NCBI RefSeq assembly: GCF_009604385.1
Contig: NZ_WEGJ01000029.1
Span: 25,323 to 89,322 of the forward strand
From: Streptomyces smaragdinus
GTDB lineage: Bacteria > Actinomycetota > Actinomycetes > Streptomycetales > Streptomycetaceae
Length of the DNA: 64,000 nucleotides
Direction of reading: 5' to 3'
In this document: positions 8,873-17,590 of the stretch, piece after piece
Layout of the letters: the number at the start of each line of letters is the position of its first letter
Position numbering within the stretch: position 1 is the first letter of the stretch
Notes under the pieces: generated by a model
Told to the model about the DNA's origin: nothing
Seen by the model: the letters and a program-made list of their open reading frames with translations, nothing else
The model's database searches: none
Translations under genes and position numbers: made by a program

Positions 8873-9415
8873 ATGACCGACCAGCTCTACCGCCCCTGGG
8901 GCACCGTCACCCCCGACTTCTGGCTCAACACCACACCCGACGACGAGCCCGACCCGGGCGCCATCCCACCCGCGTACGCGGAACGCATCACGACGCTGAT
9001 CGCCCTGTACGAGTCCAAGGACCCGGAATCCCTGATCCGCGCCGCCGCCGAAGCCGACGCCCTCGACCACGACCTCACCGTCGAGTACGGCGCGGACCAC
9101 CTCTTCACCCTCCAGCTCCGCGACCTACGCGGCTGGCTCTGCCACCTCACCGGCCAGCACGCCGCAGGCGTCCACTGGTGCCTCCACACCCTGCGGGCCC
9201 ACATCCGAGTCCGCGGCGCCGGCCACCGCCTCGCCGCCGACCAGGCCCGCCGTACGTGCCAGATCTGGCGGTACGTCACCGACCTTGCTGAGGCCCGTAG
9301 CACCGGCGAAATGCTGCTGCCCCTACTGGAGGACGTGCTCGGCACCGACAGCACCGAGGCTCGCGCGGTCCGGATTGTCCTGGGCCGGATCGGTGCCAGG
9401 CCGCCGGCGAGCTGA
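8873..9415 (+). CDS. Hypothetical helical protein
   Basis: The protein has 180 residues and probably folds as paired helices. The segment from about 60 to 165 has TPR-like spacing of Ala, Leu and Trp (LRGWLCHLTGQHAAGVHW). It starts 19 bases after the hydrolase stop and is likely co-transcribed with it. It has no signal peptide or membrane segment. Its position suggests a transfer-associated cytoplasmic protein, but I do not recognise the family. Confidence 0.6.
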   Translation: MTDQLYRPWGTVTPDFWLNTTPDDEPDPGAIPPAYAERITTLIALYESKDPESLIRAAAEADALDHDLTVEYGADHLFTLQLRDLRGWLCHLTGQHAAGVHWCLHTLRAHIRVRGAGHRLAADQARRTCQIWRYVTDLAEARSTGEMLLPLLEDVLGTDSTEARAVRIVLGRIGARPPAS

Positions 9416-9493
9416 ACCGTTCCTGCGTACTTGATCTCTGCCGCGATTGCGCTCTACGGTCGGTCGAACCACGTCTTCCTGCCGGAAGTGTTC

Positions 9494-9916
9494 ATGCCTC
9501 GCCGATCGCCGGGCGAGATCAGAGCGCAGCTCCTGCGACGCCGAACGCGGCACCAGCGGGCACCTGTGATCCGCGGCCTGTCCACGTCGGCGAAGAGGCA
9601 GATCGCCGTTTTCGAGAGGGAGCACGGCCTCCCCGCAGGAGAGGTGGCGCACGCGTTCCGCCGTTGGAATGCGAATGCGAAACGGCCGTACGAAGACGTC
9701 GACCGGTTCTACGAGCGCGATGACACAGACCTCCGCATCAACGACTACCACGTCCGTACCCTGCTGGAGATCACAATCCATGCCCTGAGGCGCAGGGCGC
9801 GGAGGGAACTGAGCGCAGCCATCGGTCCCGCAGACGGACGGTTCCTCGACCGCTCGCTGAACAATCCCTTCGCGCCCCGAGACCTCCCTTGGTGGCTGCG
9901 TCGGATCGGCGTCTGA
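9494..9916 (+). CDS. Hypothetical basic protein
   Basis: The product has 140 residues from the ATG at 9494, which follows GGAAG at a good distance; an upstream ATG at 9431 has no ribosome site. The N-terminus is strongly basic (MPRRSPGEIRAQLLRRR) and the rest is mixed helical with many Arg. No known motif is visible. It might bind nucleic acid, but only the charge supports this. Confidence 0.45.
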   Translation: MPRRSPGEIRAQLLRRRTRHQRAPVIRGLSTSAKRQIAVFEREHGLPAGEVAHAFRRWNANAKRPYEDVDRFYERDDTDLRINDYHVRTLLEITIHALRRRARRELSAAIGPADGRFLDRSLNNPFAPRDLPWWLRRIGV

Positions 9917-9948
9917 ATCCTCGGAATGGCCTGGCACAGTGTCCGGTC

Positions 9949-10524
9949 ATGGACACCAACGAGTTCTGGCAGCTCATCGACACTGCGCGCGCCAACGCCA
10001 CGACCGGCAAGACCGTCGGCGAGGCGCTGGTTGACCTCCTGGCCGACCGTTCCAAAGAGGACATCCTCGGCTACCAGGAGCGATTCGACGAGGTGTACGG
10101 AGCGCTGTGCCGGTGGGACACGTGGGCTGCGGCCTACCTCATAGGCGGCGGCTGCTCGGACGACAGCTTCTCCGACTTCTGCGCCGGGCTCGTCGCCCAG
10201 GGCCGTGACTGGTACGTGAAGGTACTGGCGAATCCCGACTCGCTGGCAGAGCACCCCGTGGTCACCGCCGCCGCGGCGGCAGGCGAGGACATGCCGGTGG
10301 AGTTCTTCGCCGAGGACGCCAACTTCGCTGCCGTCGCCGCCTACGAGAGACTTACCGGCGACGAGGAAAGCTTCTGGGAAGACTGGGACACCTACCGCGC
10401 CGGGCAAAGCCCCGCAGAGGATGACCCCGGCTCCATGGGCGAAGACTTCGACTTCGATGACCCGAACGAGATGCACCGCCGCCTGCCCCGCCTCGCGGCC
10501 CTGTGCCTCCCGCCAGCCGGCTGA
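9949..10524 (+). CDS. DUF4240 domain protein
   Basis: The product is 191 residues and starts MDTNEFWQLID, the typical opening of DUF4240 proteins, followed by the conserved WDTWAAAYLIGGGCSDDSFSDF region at about residues 60-80 and GLVAQGRDWY. DUF4240 proteins are small cytoplasmic proteins common in Streptomyces and often found near toxin-immunity cargo; their biochemical role is unknown. The ATG at 9949 is preferred over in-frame codons upstream because the family begins there. It ends about 50 bases before the convergent, broken HAD gene. Confidence 0.75.
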   Translation: MDTNEFWQLIDTARANATTGKTVGEALVDLLADRSKEDILGYQERFDEVYGALCRWDTWAAAYLIGGGCSDDSFSDFCAGLVAQGRDWYVKVLANPDSLAEHPVVTAAAAAGEDMPVEFFAEDANFAAVAAYERLTGDEESFWEDWDTYRAGQSPAEDDPGSMGEDFDFDDPNEMHRRLPRLAALCLPPAG

Positions 10525-10573
10525 CGCCATCCGACACTCCAGCATTGCCGACCGCTGACATTCATGTACGCAG

Positions 10574-11544
10574 CTACGCGTGGCCCGTGACGAGTTCGAC
10601 GAGGAGGCCGACATCGGTCAGGTCGTCGAGAACGGAATCGGCGCCTGCCGCGCGTAGCTCGCCCGCGGAGCTCCGGCCGGTGGCGACGGCGATGACCTGG
10701 ACGCCGTTCTCGCGTCCGCCTTCGACGTTTTCCGGGGTATCGCCGATCAGCACCGTGTCCATCGCCGCAGTGGCCGAACGGGCGAGAGCGAGGTCGACGA
10801 GAGCGGGTCGGAGGTCGGCGTCCTCCCCGTACGCGCCGGCGTCCCAGTCGATGTGTGTGTTGAGGCCGAAGACATCCAGCTTGATCTCCGCGACACCACG
10901 GACGTTGCCCGTTACGACGGTCTGCCGGACCTGCGCCGCGGCCAGGGTGTCGAGGGCTGGCTTTGTTCACGAGTTCTGACAGCAGATGTCGATGGCTTCG
11001 GGAGGCACCCGCTGTCGGGGCTAATCGATGTCCACGAAAACGGGAGGCACCTGCCGGCACTCGGCATTGGCGCGGTGGCAGCTCCCGACTACGCCCGTAG
11101 CCAGCGCTTTTGCCCGGCGCGTCGGACGGCCGCAAGACGGCGTCGGGTCGGACATCACCGAGCTGCCGCCCGTTCTCGTAGCATCCGGCGCGGGCAGTGC
11201 CTCCGGAACTCCTGTCGAAACGCTGCTCTGCGTCGTGAACAGAGCCAGAGGGCGGTTGCTGCTCCGGGAAGCGCAGACCCGTGTTCTCTCAGCTCAGCGG
11301 CACGCCGCACGTGCTGCTCGGTGAGAGCGCGCGCGAACCGCTCGAAGTCGCTGCGATCCGTCGTGATGCCGTGCAGCTTCGCGGTCTCGCGGAAGATCAC
11401 GGCCTCCGTGATGCCGTCGATCTTTGCCTGATTCCGCATGGGCTGACCGGTCACCTGCTCGAAGGCGGCGGCGGAAAGCGCACGTCCGACACCGCGTGAC
11501 GCGATGAGTGTGTGGTCGATGTCCCACAAGACCAGATGGTGCAT
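10574..11544 (-). pseudogene. HAD-family hydrolase gene interrupted by a miniature transposon
   Basis: The 5' part (11544 down to 11248) encodes a normal HAD N-terminus with the nucleophile motif LWDIDHTL and a cap domain ending in ALPGAATAL. The 3' part (10957 down to 10574) continues with LDTLAAAQVRQTVVTGN, then a KLD motif and the acidic motif IGDTPENVEGG. Between them is a 290-bp element flanked by a 6-bp duplication. Removing element plus one copy of the duplication restores one uninterrupted frame of about 226 residues, a usual size for this phosphatase family. As it stands, the product is truncated after the cap and is almost certainly inactive. The gene lies 16 bases after the GNAT gene, with ribosome site GGGAGGGG, as an operon. 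Confidence 0.85.
10958..11247. mobile_element. 290-bp MITE-like element in the HAD gene
   Basis: The left end is TGGCTTTGTTCACGAG and the right end, reverse-complemented, is TGGCTCTGTTCACGAC: 16-bp terminal inverted repeats with two mismatches. Perfect 6-bp direct repeats GAGGGC flank it at 10952-10957 and 11248-11253. There is no transposase-size reading frame inside, so it must be mobilised in trans. The parent insertion-sequence family was not identified. Confidence 0.8.
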
Positions 11545-11560
11545 CGCGTACTTCCCCTCC

Positions 11561-12112
11561 CTACCGCGAGGCGGCCCACTCACGCTCGAGCATCGCGTGG
11601 ACAATCGAGTCGCGCCACCGCCCGGCCTTCTGGATGTGCTCGCGGATGGTGCCCTCCTCGACCATGCCTGCCGCAGCCATGGTCTTGGCCGATGCCTCGT
11701 TGAGGGGCGATCGTCCGCCCCAGACGCGGTGCAGCCCCAGGTCCTCGAACCCGAGGCCGAGGAGCAGCCGTACGGTCTCGAGTCCGTAGCCGGCGCCCCA
11801 GGTGTCCGGGCGCAGCGCGAAGCCGAAGGTGGCTCCGCGCTGCTGGTGCGGGTCGAGGGCGATTCGTCCGAACCCGATCAGCTCCTGTGTGTCCTGTACG
11901 ACGACGGCCAGGGCGTACTCGTTGCGAGGCTCTGCGGTGGCAGAGGTGATCGATCGCGCAACGATCTGCCCGACCTGCTCCCGGGTTCGCGGTTCGAACG
12001 ACAGGTGCTTGGTGGCCTCCGCATCGCCGTAGATGGCGAAGACGGCGTCTATGTCGTCGGAGGTGAGTTCGCGGAGGGCGAGCCGTGCGCTGGAGCGTCT
12101 GACCGGGTGCAT
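11561..12112 (-). CDS. GNAT (RimJ/RimL-type) N-acetyltransferase
   Basis: This 183-residue protein follows the RimJ/RimL layout: LRELTSDDIDAVFAIYGD at residues 12-29, a central strand FGFALRPDTWGAGYGLETVRLLLG containing the acetyl-CoA loop (WGAGYG), and the late HRVWGGRSPLNEASAKTM motif with the Asn-Ser-Lys pattern typical of the family. It would acetylate an amino group of a protein N-terminus or small molecule; the substrate cannot be told. It is followed after 16 bases by the disrupted HAD gene. Confidence 0.88.
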   Translation of the reverse strand: MHPVRRSSARLALRELTSDDIDAVFAIYGDAEATKHLSFEPRTREQVGQIVARSITSATAEPRNEYALAVVVQDTQELIGFGRIALDPHQQRGATFGFALRPDTWGAGYGLETVRLLLGLGFEDLGLHRVWGGRSPLNEASAKTMAAAGMVEEGTIREHIQKAGRWRDSIVHAMLEREWAASR

Positions 12113-12388
12113 GGCGCGGACTCTACCCGCGGGGCAGGGCCTGTCATCAGGGCGTGGTGGGCGGTCTGCTCGGTCGGCTCTCGGTCCCTGGCCTCATCCG
12201 GCAGAGACGGGAAGTGGATCCGCAGCGCGGCAATATCCGCTGGTAGAACGGGGGTTCTGGCAGCCGCCGGATTGTTCGGGCCGGGTTTGCTGCGCGGGTT
12301 TTCCGGTCCGCGCCCTGCGGGAACGCGCCACGTGTGGGGCGCGGGCCGGAGTACCGTTCTGAGCGTCGAAGTCAGAACGGAGTCCAGT
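12113..12388. promoter_or_regulatory. Divergent intergenic region GNAT / XRE regulator
   Basis: The 276 bases hold the promoters of the two divergent genes. GGAG at 12379-12382 serves the regulator. I see no clear operator. Confidence 0.35.
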
Positions 12389-13636
12389 ATGCCGCACACG
12401 TCTTCAGGCATGGGTGACAATCTCCGGGCGCGACGCCGCGTTGCCGGGCTGAGTCAGGAGCAGCTGGCGAACGAGGCCGGCCTTTCGGTGTCGGTGGTCA
12501 GGAAAATCGAGCAGGGCGGGACGGCGAGGGTCGAGACCCTTCATGCGATCGCTCGCGCGCTGGGCATTCCGACCAGCGCGTTGTTCATCTCAGGTACCCC
12601 GGCGCCGGTGATCGGTGACGAGGGAAATCGGCAAGGGCTCGTGGCGTTGAGGCAGGCGTTGATGCCTCCGATGGGGATCGACGAGACGCTGACGGATCCG
12701 GGCGAGGCCGTGCCGGTAGCGGATCTGTGGCGCCGGCTCGAGGACGGGCGGGCCCTGTACAGCGCGGACCGGTACGACTCGGTGGCCAAGATGCTTCCCG
12801 GACTGCTGCGCGGGGCCGAGGCCGCCGTCGCTGCGGTGGAGGACGAACAGGAGCAGCGGGAAGCGGAGACGCTGCGGACGTACGCGCTGCTGTTCTGCGG
12901 GAAGTACCTGACGCAGGTGCGGCAGTACGACATGGCGTATCACTCGCTGTCGGAGGCGATCCGGACCGCGCGGGCGACGGATGACGCGGCGCGCGCGGCC
13001 ATCGGGGTGGTCGGCATGTGCTGGCTGCTGCTGCGGCAGGACCGGTTCGACGAGGCGGAGCATCTGGCGGCGGTCACGGCCGACAAGGTGGAGCCGCGGA
13101 TGTCCGCCGCGACGAAGGGCCAGCTCGCGGTGTGGGGTGAGCTGTTGCTGCGGATCGCGGCGGCGGCGTCGCGGAACAACCGTCCGGACGAGGCGGCGGA
13201 GGCCCGCCGGATGGCGGCGACGGCGGCGAGTGCGCTGGGCCGGGAGTACGAGAACCTGCGGAAGCACTGGGTGCGGTTCGGTCCGGTGACGGCCGAGATG
13301 AAGGCCGTGGAGGATCTGGCCTTGGTGGGTGACTCCCAGGGTGTGCTTCGGCGGGCCGATGAGGGCATTCTGGCTGGTCGGGCCATGCAGAAGGTGGGCA
13401 GACCGTCGACGGTGAACTGGAACCGGCACCGTCTGGACGTGGCGCAGGCGCATGCGCGTCTGGGGTCTACCCAGGACGCCATGGACGAGCTCGGCCGCAT
13501 TCGGCGTACGGCGGGGAACTGGATCCAGCACCAGCCGATGGCCCGGTACATCATGACGGACATCCTCAGCACCCGTAAGCGCACGCTGACTCAAGAGATG
13601 CGTTCCATGGCGGCACACCTCGACGTCCACGCATGA
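12389..13636 (+). CDS. XRE-family regulator with C-terminal TPR-like domain
   Basis: The product is 415 residues. Residues 8-65 form a helix-turn-helix (MGDNLRARRRVAGLSQEQLA, then SVSVVRKIEQGG as recognition helix). The remaining 340 residues are helical, with TPR-like repeats such as RQYDMAYHSLSEAIRTARA, the pattern of Streptomyces regulators that sense a peptide or partner protein. ATG 12389 follows GGAG; a second in-frame ATG at 12410 (MGDNLRAR) is possible. It is transcribed toward the anti-sigma-like ATPase and the radical SAM cassette, which it may control. Confidence 0.85.
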   Translation: MPHTSSGMGDNLRARRRVAGLSQEQLANEAGLSVSVVRKIEQGGTARVETLHAIARALGIPTSALFISGTPAPVIGDEGNRQGLVALRQALMPPMGIDETLTDPGEAVPVADLWRRLEDGRALYSADRYDSVAKMLPGLLRGAEAAVAAVEDEQEQREAETLRTYALLFCGKYLTQVRQYDMAYHSLSEAIRTARATDDAARAAIGVVGMCWLLLRQDRFDEAEHLAAVTADKVEPRMSAATKGQLAVWGELLLRIAAAASRNNRPDEAAEARRMAATAASALGREYENLRKHWVRFGPVTAEMKAVEDLALVGDSQGVLRRADEGILAGRAMQKVGRPSTVNWNRHRLDVAQAHARLGSTQDAMDELGRIRRTAGNWIQHQPMARYIMTDILSTRKRTLTQEMRSMAAHLDVHA

Positions 13637-13763
13637 GGTGACACGGAGCGTGTTACTTCGCTGGCGGTGAGTGGCGAACTGGCGCGCTCCGTCTGTGGTT
13701 GAAGCACTGCCCCCGTCCGTACGGTCTTCGGCAAGCGAACGAGACCTACGCCCGGGGGCAGAC

Positions 13764-13955
13764 ATGCGTAGAACACCGGCACAGCGGGAACGACGCCGTG
13801 CGCTCGCCGACGTCTCCACGACCGCGACCACACCGGTGACCGGCCACGCCCTCCTGCCCGGAGAGCCCCGCGAGACGTTGCAGCGCGCCGGTACCCCGCC
13901 CCCGCCTCCTCAGCCGTGCGACGCATCGGGCGTGATGCCGGACGTCCGGCCGTGA
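13764..13955 (+). CDS. Possible small basic/proline-rich protein
   Basis: The reading frame gives 63 residues starting MRRTPAQRERRRALADVS, preceded by a GGGGG ribosome-like site. The C-terminal half is Pro-rich (TPPPPPQPC). No motif is recognisable, and the 490 bases between the XRE and ATPase genes hold no other credible frame. This is a low-confidence call; the region could equally be non-coding upstream sequence. Confidence 0.3.
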   Translation: MRRTPAQRERRRALADVSTTATTPVTGHALLPGEPRETLQRAGTPPPPPQPCDASGVMPDVRP

Positions 13956-14128
13956 CCGGCATCCGGTCCGTACCGGCAAGGCAGCCCTGGCCGGCGGCCG
14001 ACGGGTTGCTGTCTGCCCGGGACGTGGTTCTCGTACCCGAGACTGTCGCCGCCCTCTCCGGTACTGCCGGTGGATCGCCCGGGGACACGAGAGCGGGCGA
14101 CGACGCTGTCGCCCGGCCGAGGAGCAGC

Positions 14129-14548
14129 GTGAACATGACGGCGGAAGCCGCGGCGTTGACCGCGTACATGGAGGTCTTGCCGAGACGGGCAGAGTCCGCG
14201 TCCCACGCCCGACGCCTGGTGTCGTCGGCGCTGCGACAGTGGGAACTGACGGAGCTCGACGAGAACGCGCGGCTCGTGGTGAGCGAGCTGGTCACCAACA
14301 CGGTCCTCCACGCGGTGCACGACCTGATCTGGGTGAGGGTGAACCAGCCCAGGCCGGACCGGGTCCAGATCCTCGTGTCGGATCTGTCGATGAGGGTGCC
14401 GAGGCCCCGGGCATCCATCGGCGTGACCGATGAGAGCGGGCGAGGCCTGCGCCTCGTCGAGGCGCTGTGCGACGGCCGGTGGGGGGTGCAGCGCATGTCC
14501 TGGGGGAAGCAGGTCTGGGCGCAGCTGAGCCTGGCGGCCGACGGCTGA
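14129..14548 (+). CDS. Anti-sigma-type ATP-binding protein (RsbW/HATPase fold)
   Basis: The 139-residue protein is a stand-alone GHKL kinase-type ATPase domain. The N-box is VVSELVTNTVLHA, a degenerate G1 box is SDLSMRVP, and the G2 region is GRGLRLVEALCDGRWG. Such single-domain proteins are very numerous in Streptomyces and act on anti-sigma antagonists or partner regulators. The start could be GTG 14129 (4 bases after AGGAG) or ATG 14135 (10 bases after). It sits between an XRE regulator and the radical SAM gene, a common trio of regulators and effectors in Streptomyces. The partner is unknown. Confidence 0.82.
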   Translation: MNMTAEAAALTAYMEVLPRRAESASHARRLVSSALRQWELTELDENARLVVSELVTNTVLHAVHDLIWVRVNQPRPDRVQILVSDLSMRVPRPRASIGVTDESGRGLRLVEALCDGRWGVQRMSWGKQVWAQLSLAADG

Positions 14549-14735
14549 CCCGCGACTCCCGCCCCCGGTCCTGTTGCCGTCACACGCTCGGCCGGGGGCG
14601 GGCCACCACGTCCTGCGCTCGGGCGGGCAACTGCCTGCCGATGCCAGGACGGCTGCCGGTGCCCAAAGATTCCCGTCAGCGCGGCGCCGATACCCGCTGA
14701 CGGGCCCCGAACCACCGAACCGACGGGAGGGACCC

Positions 14736-15920
14736 ATGCACAGCCTGATCGTCAGCCCGTTCCTGGGACGCCACCTGCTCCTGCGCCCCGGAGACGTTTC
14801 CGGCGTACGGATCTCGGAACACCGCTACAACGCCCTGCGCACTGTCGTCGCAGAACACGGACCGCCGCCCGCCTGGCTCCGTGAGGCGGCCGACCGAATG
14901 TGGCAGATGCCCCTCCCCGACGTCGGCCTCGACCGGACGCTGCTGGTGCGGGAGCCCAGCACGTACGGATTTGCGAAGGCGTCCTGGGAGATCAACCTCG
15001 GCTGCGACTACGACTGCGAGTTCTGCTACCTCGGGGAGAAGAAGTTCGCCGGCCTGCCCTGGGACGGCAAGGCGCGGCTCCTGGAGATGCTGCGTGACGC
15101 GGGCGTGCTGTGGCTGCAGATCACCGGCGGCGAAGCCCTGATCGACCGGGATTTCCCCGCTGCGTACGAGTACGCGCACCAGCTCGGCATGATGGTCCAG
15201 GTCTCGACGAACGGCAGCCGCCTCCACACCCGGCCGATCCTCGAGCTGTTCGGGCGGCTGCGTCCGTACCGGCTGACGATCAGCGTGTACGGCGCCAGCC
15301 CCGAGACGTACGAGGCCGTCACCCGCAACCGCGGCTCCTTCGCCCGCTTCACCCGGGGCCTTGCCGCCGCCCGGGACGCCGGCCTGCCCGTGCGGCTGAA
15401 CGTCGTGGTCTCCGACCGCAACGCGCACGAGGTCGACCGGATGCGCGCCCTCGCGGACAGCTACGGCTTCCCGCACCACGTCTTCAGCAACATCTCCCCC
15501 ACGATCGACGGCGCGGCGAACCCCCTGGCTGCCCAGTCCCGCGAGTACCTCAAAGCCCGCTGGCCCTTCAACGGCTGCAACGCCGGGCACACGTTCTTCC
15601 ACGTCAACCCACACGGCATCGCCTCGATCTGCAAGGTCGGCCGCGACCCGCACGTAAAGCTGATGACCGAGGGCATCGAGGCCCTGCCCCGACTCGGCCG
15701 GATCGCCGAGTCCCTGCAACTTCGCGTCGGAGGCTGCTCCGGCTGCACCCTGTCCGGCAGCTGCTGGACCTGCAGACCACTGGCCAAGCTCTACCAGGAC
15801 GCGAAGGCCGATCGAGAACGCTACTGCCAACACGGAGGGACGAAACCCCATGACCCCACCCACGACAGCACTCCGGCCGGAGCCGGTCCTGCTGACCATC
15901 GGCCGACGCCCGCCCACTGA
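14736..15920 (+). CDS. Radical SAM peptide-modifying enzyme with C-terminal Cys cluster
   Basis: The enzyme has 394 residues. The radical SAM cluster motif is C90-x3-C94-x2-C97 (GCDYDCEFCYLGEKK); the GGE motif follows (QITGGEAL), then VSTNGS and the barrel strands. Cys281 and Cys299, and a late group C334, C337, C343 and C346, look like SPASM/twitch auxiliary Fe-S ligands. Residues 1-80 (MHSLIVSPFLGRHLLLRPGD) resemble a peptide-recognition domain. The 3' end overlaps the start of the precursor gene by 71 nt in another frame, so the two are tightly coupled. Enzymes with this arrangement install thioether, C-C or epimer modifications on ribosomal peptides; the reaction here is not predictable from sequence. 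GGGAGG precedes the ATG. Confidence 0.85.
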   Translation: MHSLIVSPFLGRHLLLRPGDVSGVRISEHRYNALRTVVAEHGPPPAWLREAADRMWQMPLPDVGLDRTLLVREPSTYGFAKASWEINLGCDYDCEFCYLGEKKFAGLPWDGKARLLEMLRDAGVLWLQITGGEALIDRDFPAAYEYAHQLGMMVQVSTNGSRLHTRPILELFGRLRPYRLTISVYGASPETYEAVTRNRGSFARFTRGLAAARDAGLPVRLNVVVSDRNAHEVDRMRALADSYGFPHHVFSNISPTIDGAANPLAAQSREYLKARWPFNGCNAGHTFFHVNPHGIASICKVGRDPHVKLMTEGIEALPRLGRIAESLQLRVGGCSGCTLSGSCWTCRPLAKLYQDAKADRERYCQHGGTKPHDPTHDSTPAGAGPADHRPTPAH

Positions 15921-16062
15921 CACCGCCACCTCGTCCGGCCTGCCCGTCCCGATCGACATCTCACCCATCGGCGAGGACGAGATGGTGTTCATCCGCGACC
16001 TCGACGGCGAGTCGGACGGCGCGGGCTGCTCCTGCTCGGCGAGCGACGACCAGCCGTACTAG
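15850..16062 (+). CDS. Putative RiPP precursor peptide with Cys-Ser-Cys core
   Basis: The peptide is 70 residues with no signal sequence. Residues 1-52 look like a leader (PVPIDISPIGEDEMVFIRDL) and the C-terminus is a small, polar, Gly/Ser/Cys-rich core, GESDGAGCSCSASDDQPY, with Cys60 and Cys62. It begins inside the radical SAM gene behind GGAGGG (10 bases upstream) and ends 19 bases before a strong hairpin. Small size, the polarised composition and overlap with a radical SAM/Cys-cluster enzyme are the evidence for a substrate. A core this short and acidic differs from the sactipeptide and ranthipeptide patterns I know. Confidence 0.7.
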   Translation: MTPPTTALRPEPVLLTIGRRPPTDTATSSGLPVPIDISPIGEDEMVFIRDLDGESDGAGCSCSASDDQPY

Positions 16063-16080
16063 GCCGAGCCGAACCCGTAC

Positions 16081-16117
16081 GGTGCTGCCCCGGCTCTACG
16101 CTCGCCGGGGCAGCACC
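16081..16117 (+). terminator. Strong hairpin after the precursor peptide gene
   Basis: A perfect 14-bp GC stem (left arm GGTGCTGCCCCGGC, right arm its complement) encloses a 9-nt loop. It stands between the precursor stop and the kinase start, so it would end or attenuate transcription and raise precursor message over the downstream gene. Confidence 0.75.
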
Positions 16118-16140
16118 CCCGACCACCGAACGAGGAAACC

Positions 16141-16944
16141 TTGTCCATCCCCCGCCGCCACTTCCGCGACCTGCCCCTCGAAGCGCGCCGGGCAGTCGCC
16201 GACAAGACCGGCCCCATCCGCGCTGCCCGCACAGCCAACGGCGGTATGAACTCCGCCGTCGCTGTCGTCCTGGACACCGAAACCGGCCCGCTGTTCGTCA
16301 AGGGCATCCCCCAGGACCACCCCCAGGCCGCCTCCCAGCGGCGCGAGGCCGCGATCAACCCGTACCTGCCCCGCTCGTGCCCCTGGATGTATTGGCACAT
16401 CGAGACCGGTGGATGGATCCTCCTCGGCTACGAAGTAATTGACGGCCGCCATGCCGACTACACCCCCGGCTCATCCGACCTGCCCCTGGTGGCAGCCGCC
16501 CTCAACGAGCTCCAGCAGGTCACTGCCCCAACAGGCATCGGCATCAAGCACGCCGAACAACGATGGGCCGACTACTGCACACCCGGCTCCGCCGACCTCC
16601 TGGCCGGCGACACCCTGCTGCACACCGACTTCGCCCCCGACAACATCCTCGTCGACGACCGCGCCCACCTCATCGACTGGGCCTGGCCGACCAGGGGCGC
16701 AGCGTGGATCGACCCGATGATGCTCGCCCTCCGGCTGATCGAAGCCGGCCACAGCGCTGCCGACGCCGTCGCCTTCGGTCGAACCTTTCTCTCCTGGGCA
16801 ACTGCGGACCCCGCCGGGCCACAGGCCTTCGCGCGGGCGAACGCGGAGGTGTGGCGGGAGATCGCCACAGCTGACACATCAGCGTGGAAGCAGAACATGA
16901 CACGGCACGCCACCGAACTGGCGATCCACCTCCAGGCCACCTGA
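16141..16944 (+). CDS. APH-type phosphotransferase in the RiPP cassette (TTG start)
   Basis: The product is 267 residues of the aminoglycoside phosphotransferase/choline-kinase fold. A Gly-rich N-lobe (RTANGGMNSAVAVVLDT) is followed by PLFVKGIP with the ATP-anchoring Lys. The catalytic loop is LLHTDFAPDNIL (H-x-D-x4-N) and the metal-binding Asp lies in LIDWAW. The start is TTG at 16141 with GAGGA five bases upstream; the next ATG would remove the Gly-rich loop. The substrate is unknown. It may phosphorylate the modified peptide or a small molecule as self-protection, or be unrelated to the peptide, since a terminator precedes it. Confidence 0.8.
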   Translation: MSIPRRHFRDLPLEARRAVADKTGPIRAARTANGGMNSAVAVVLDTETGPLFVKGIPQDHPQAASQRREAAINPYLPRSCPWMYWHIETGGWILLGYEVIDGRHADYTPGSSDLPLVAAALNELQQVTAPTGIGIKHAEQRWADYCTPGSADLLAGDTLLHTDFAPDNILVDDRAHLIDWAWPTRGAAWIDPMMLALRLIEAGHSAADAVAFGRTFLSWATADPAGPQAFARANAEVWREIATADTSAWKQNMTRHATELAIHLQAT

Positions 16945-17079
16945 GGTGTCTACGAGCCGGACACGTCACCAGATCGACTGGGATGGGCCGGGCCGACAGC
17001 ACCGAGGGCCCGTGCGGTATCTGCGGGGCGGACGACGACTCAAAGCCGCAGCCTGACGGGAGCGGCACGATCCGTGCGG

Positions 17080-17481
17080 TCAGACCGCCGATGATGCGTG
17101 CAATGCATCGAACATGCCGCGGAGCTCATCGACGTCGATCGGGTCGATCTCCATCTGCAAGTGACACACGTCGTCGTCCCCGTTGGGCGTCAGACGCACG
17201 AAGAACGCGTACCCATCCTCGACAGGCTGGGCTCTCAGCGTCAGCGGATTGTTGCGTCCGGCAGTCACCGCTGCCGAAAAGCGGCGGCCCGGGACACTCA
17301 GATGAGAGAGCATCTGGGCGGCGAAGTCCGCGACCTCCTCGGTGGTGAGGTAGGCGTCGAAGTCGGCCCTCAGTTTCGAGACCCAATCGGCGGTCACCCG
17401 CCAGTCGCGTCCTTCTTCCTGAGCCAGCTCCAACCACCCATCATCGGTACCAAGGCGTATCCGTGGTTTGTCCATGACCAT
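17080..17481 (-). CDS. Hypothetical small acidic protein
   Basis: This 133-residue protein (MVMDKPRIRLGTDDGWLEL) has alternating predicted strands, a central Arg/Ser-rich strand pair and a C-terminal acidic segment (EIDPIDVDELRGMFDAL). There is no signal peptide. Size and pattern resemble small Streptomyces immunity- or partner-type families such as DUF5959 or DUF6228, but I cannot assign it. It is transcribed alone, convergent with the kinase gene. Confidence 0.6.
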   Translation of the reverse strand: MVMDKPRIRLGTDDGWLELAQEEGRDWRVTADWVSKLRADFDAYLTTEEVADFAAQMLSHLSVPGRRFSAAVTAGRNNPLTLRAQPVEDGYAFFVRLTPNGDDDVCHLQMEIDPIDVDELRGMFDALHASSAV

Positions 17482-17590
17482 GCCCCCCAACCTCTGGACG
17501 CATGATCGTACAAAGGCGTTCCCACGAGCACAACGAACCGTGTGCGTTCACGTCACTTGCCCGAAGGCACAGCCAGGCCGCGTCGGCGGC

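Noticed and set aside
12049..12420. Minus-strand frame between the GNAT and XRE genes
   Set aside because: Overlaps both starts, composition is not protein-like, and the region must hold two promoters.
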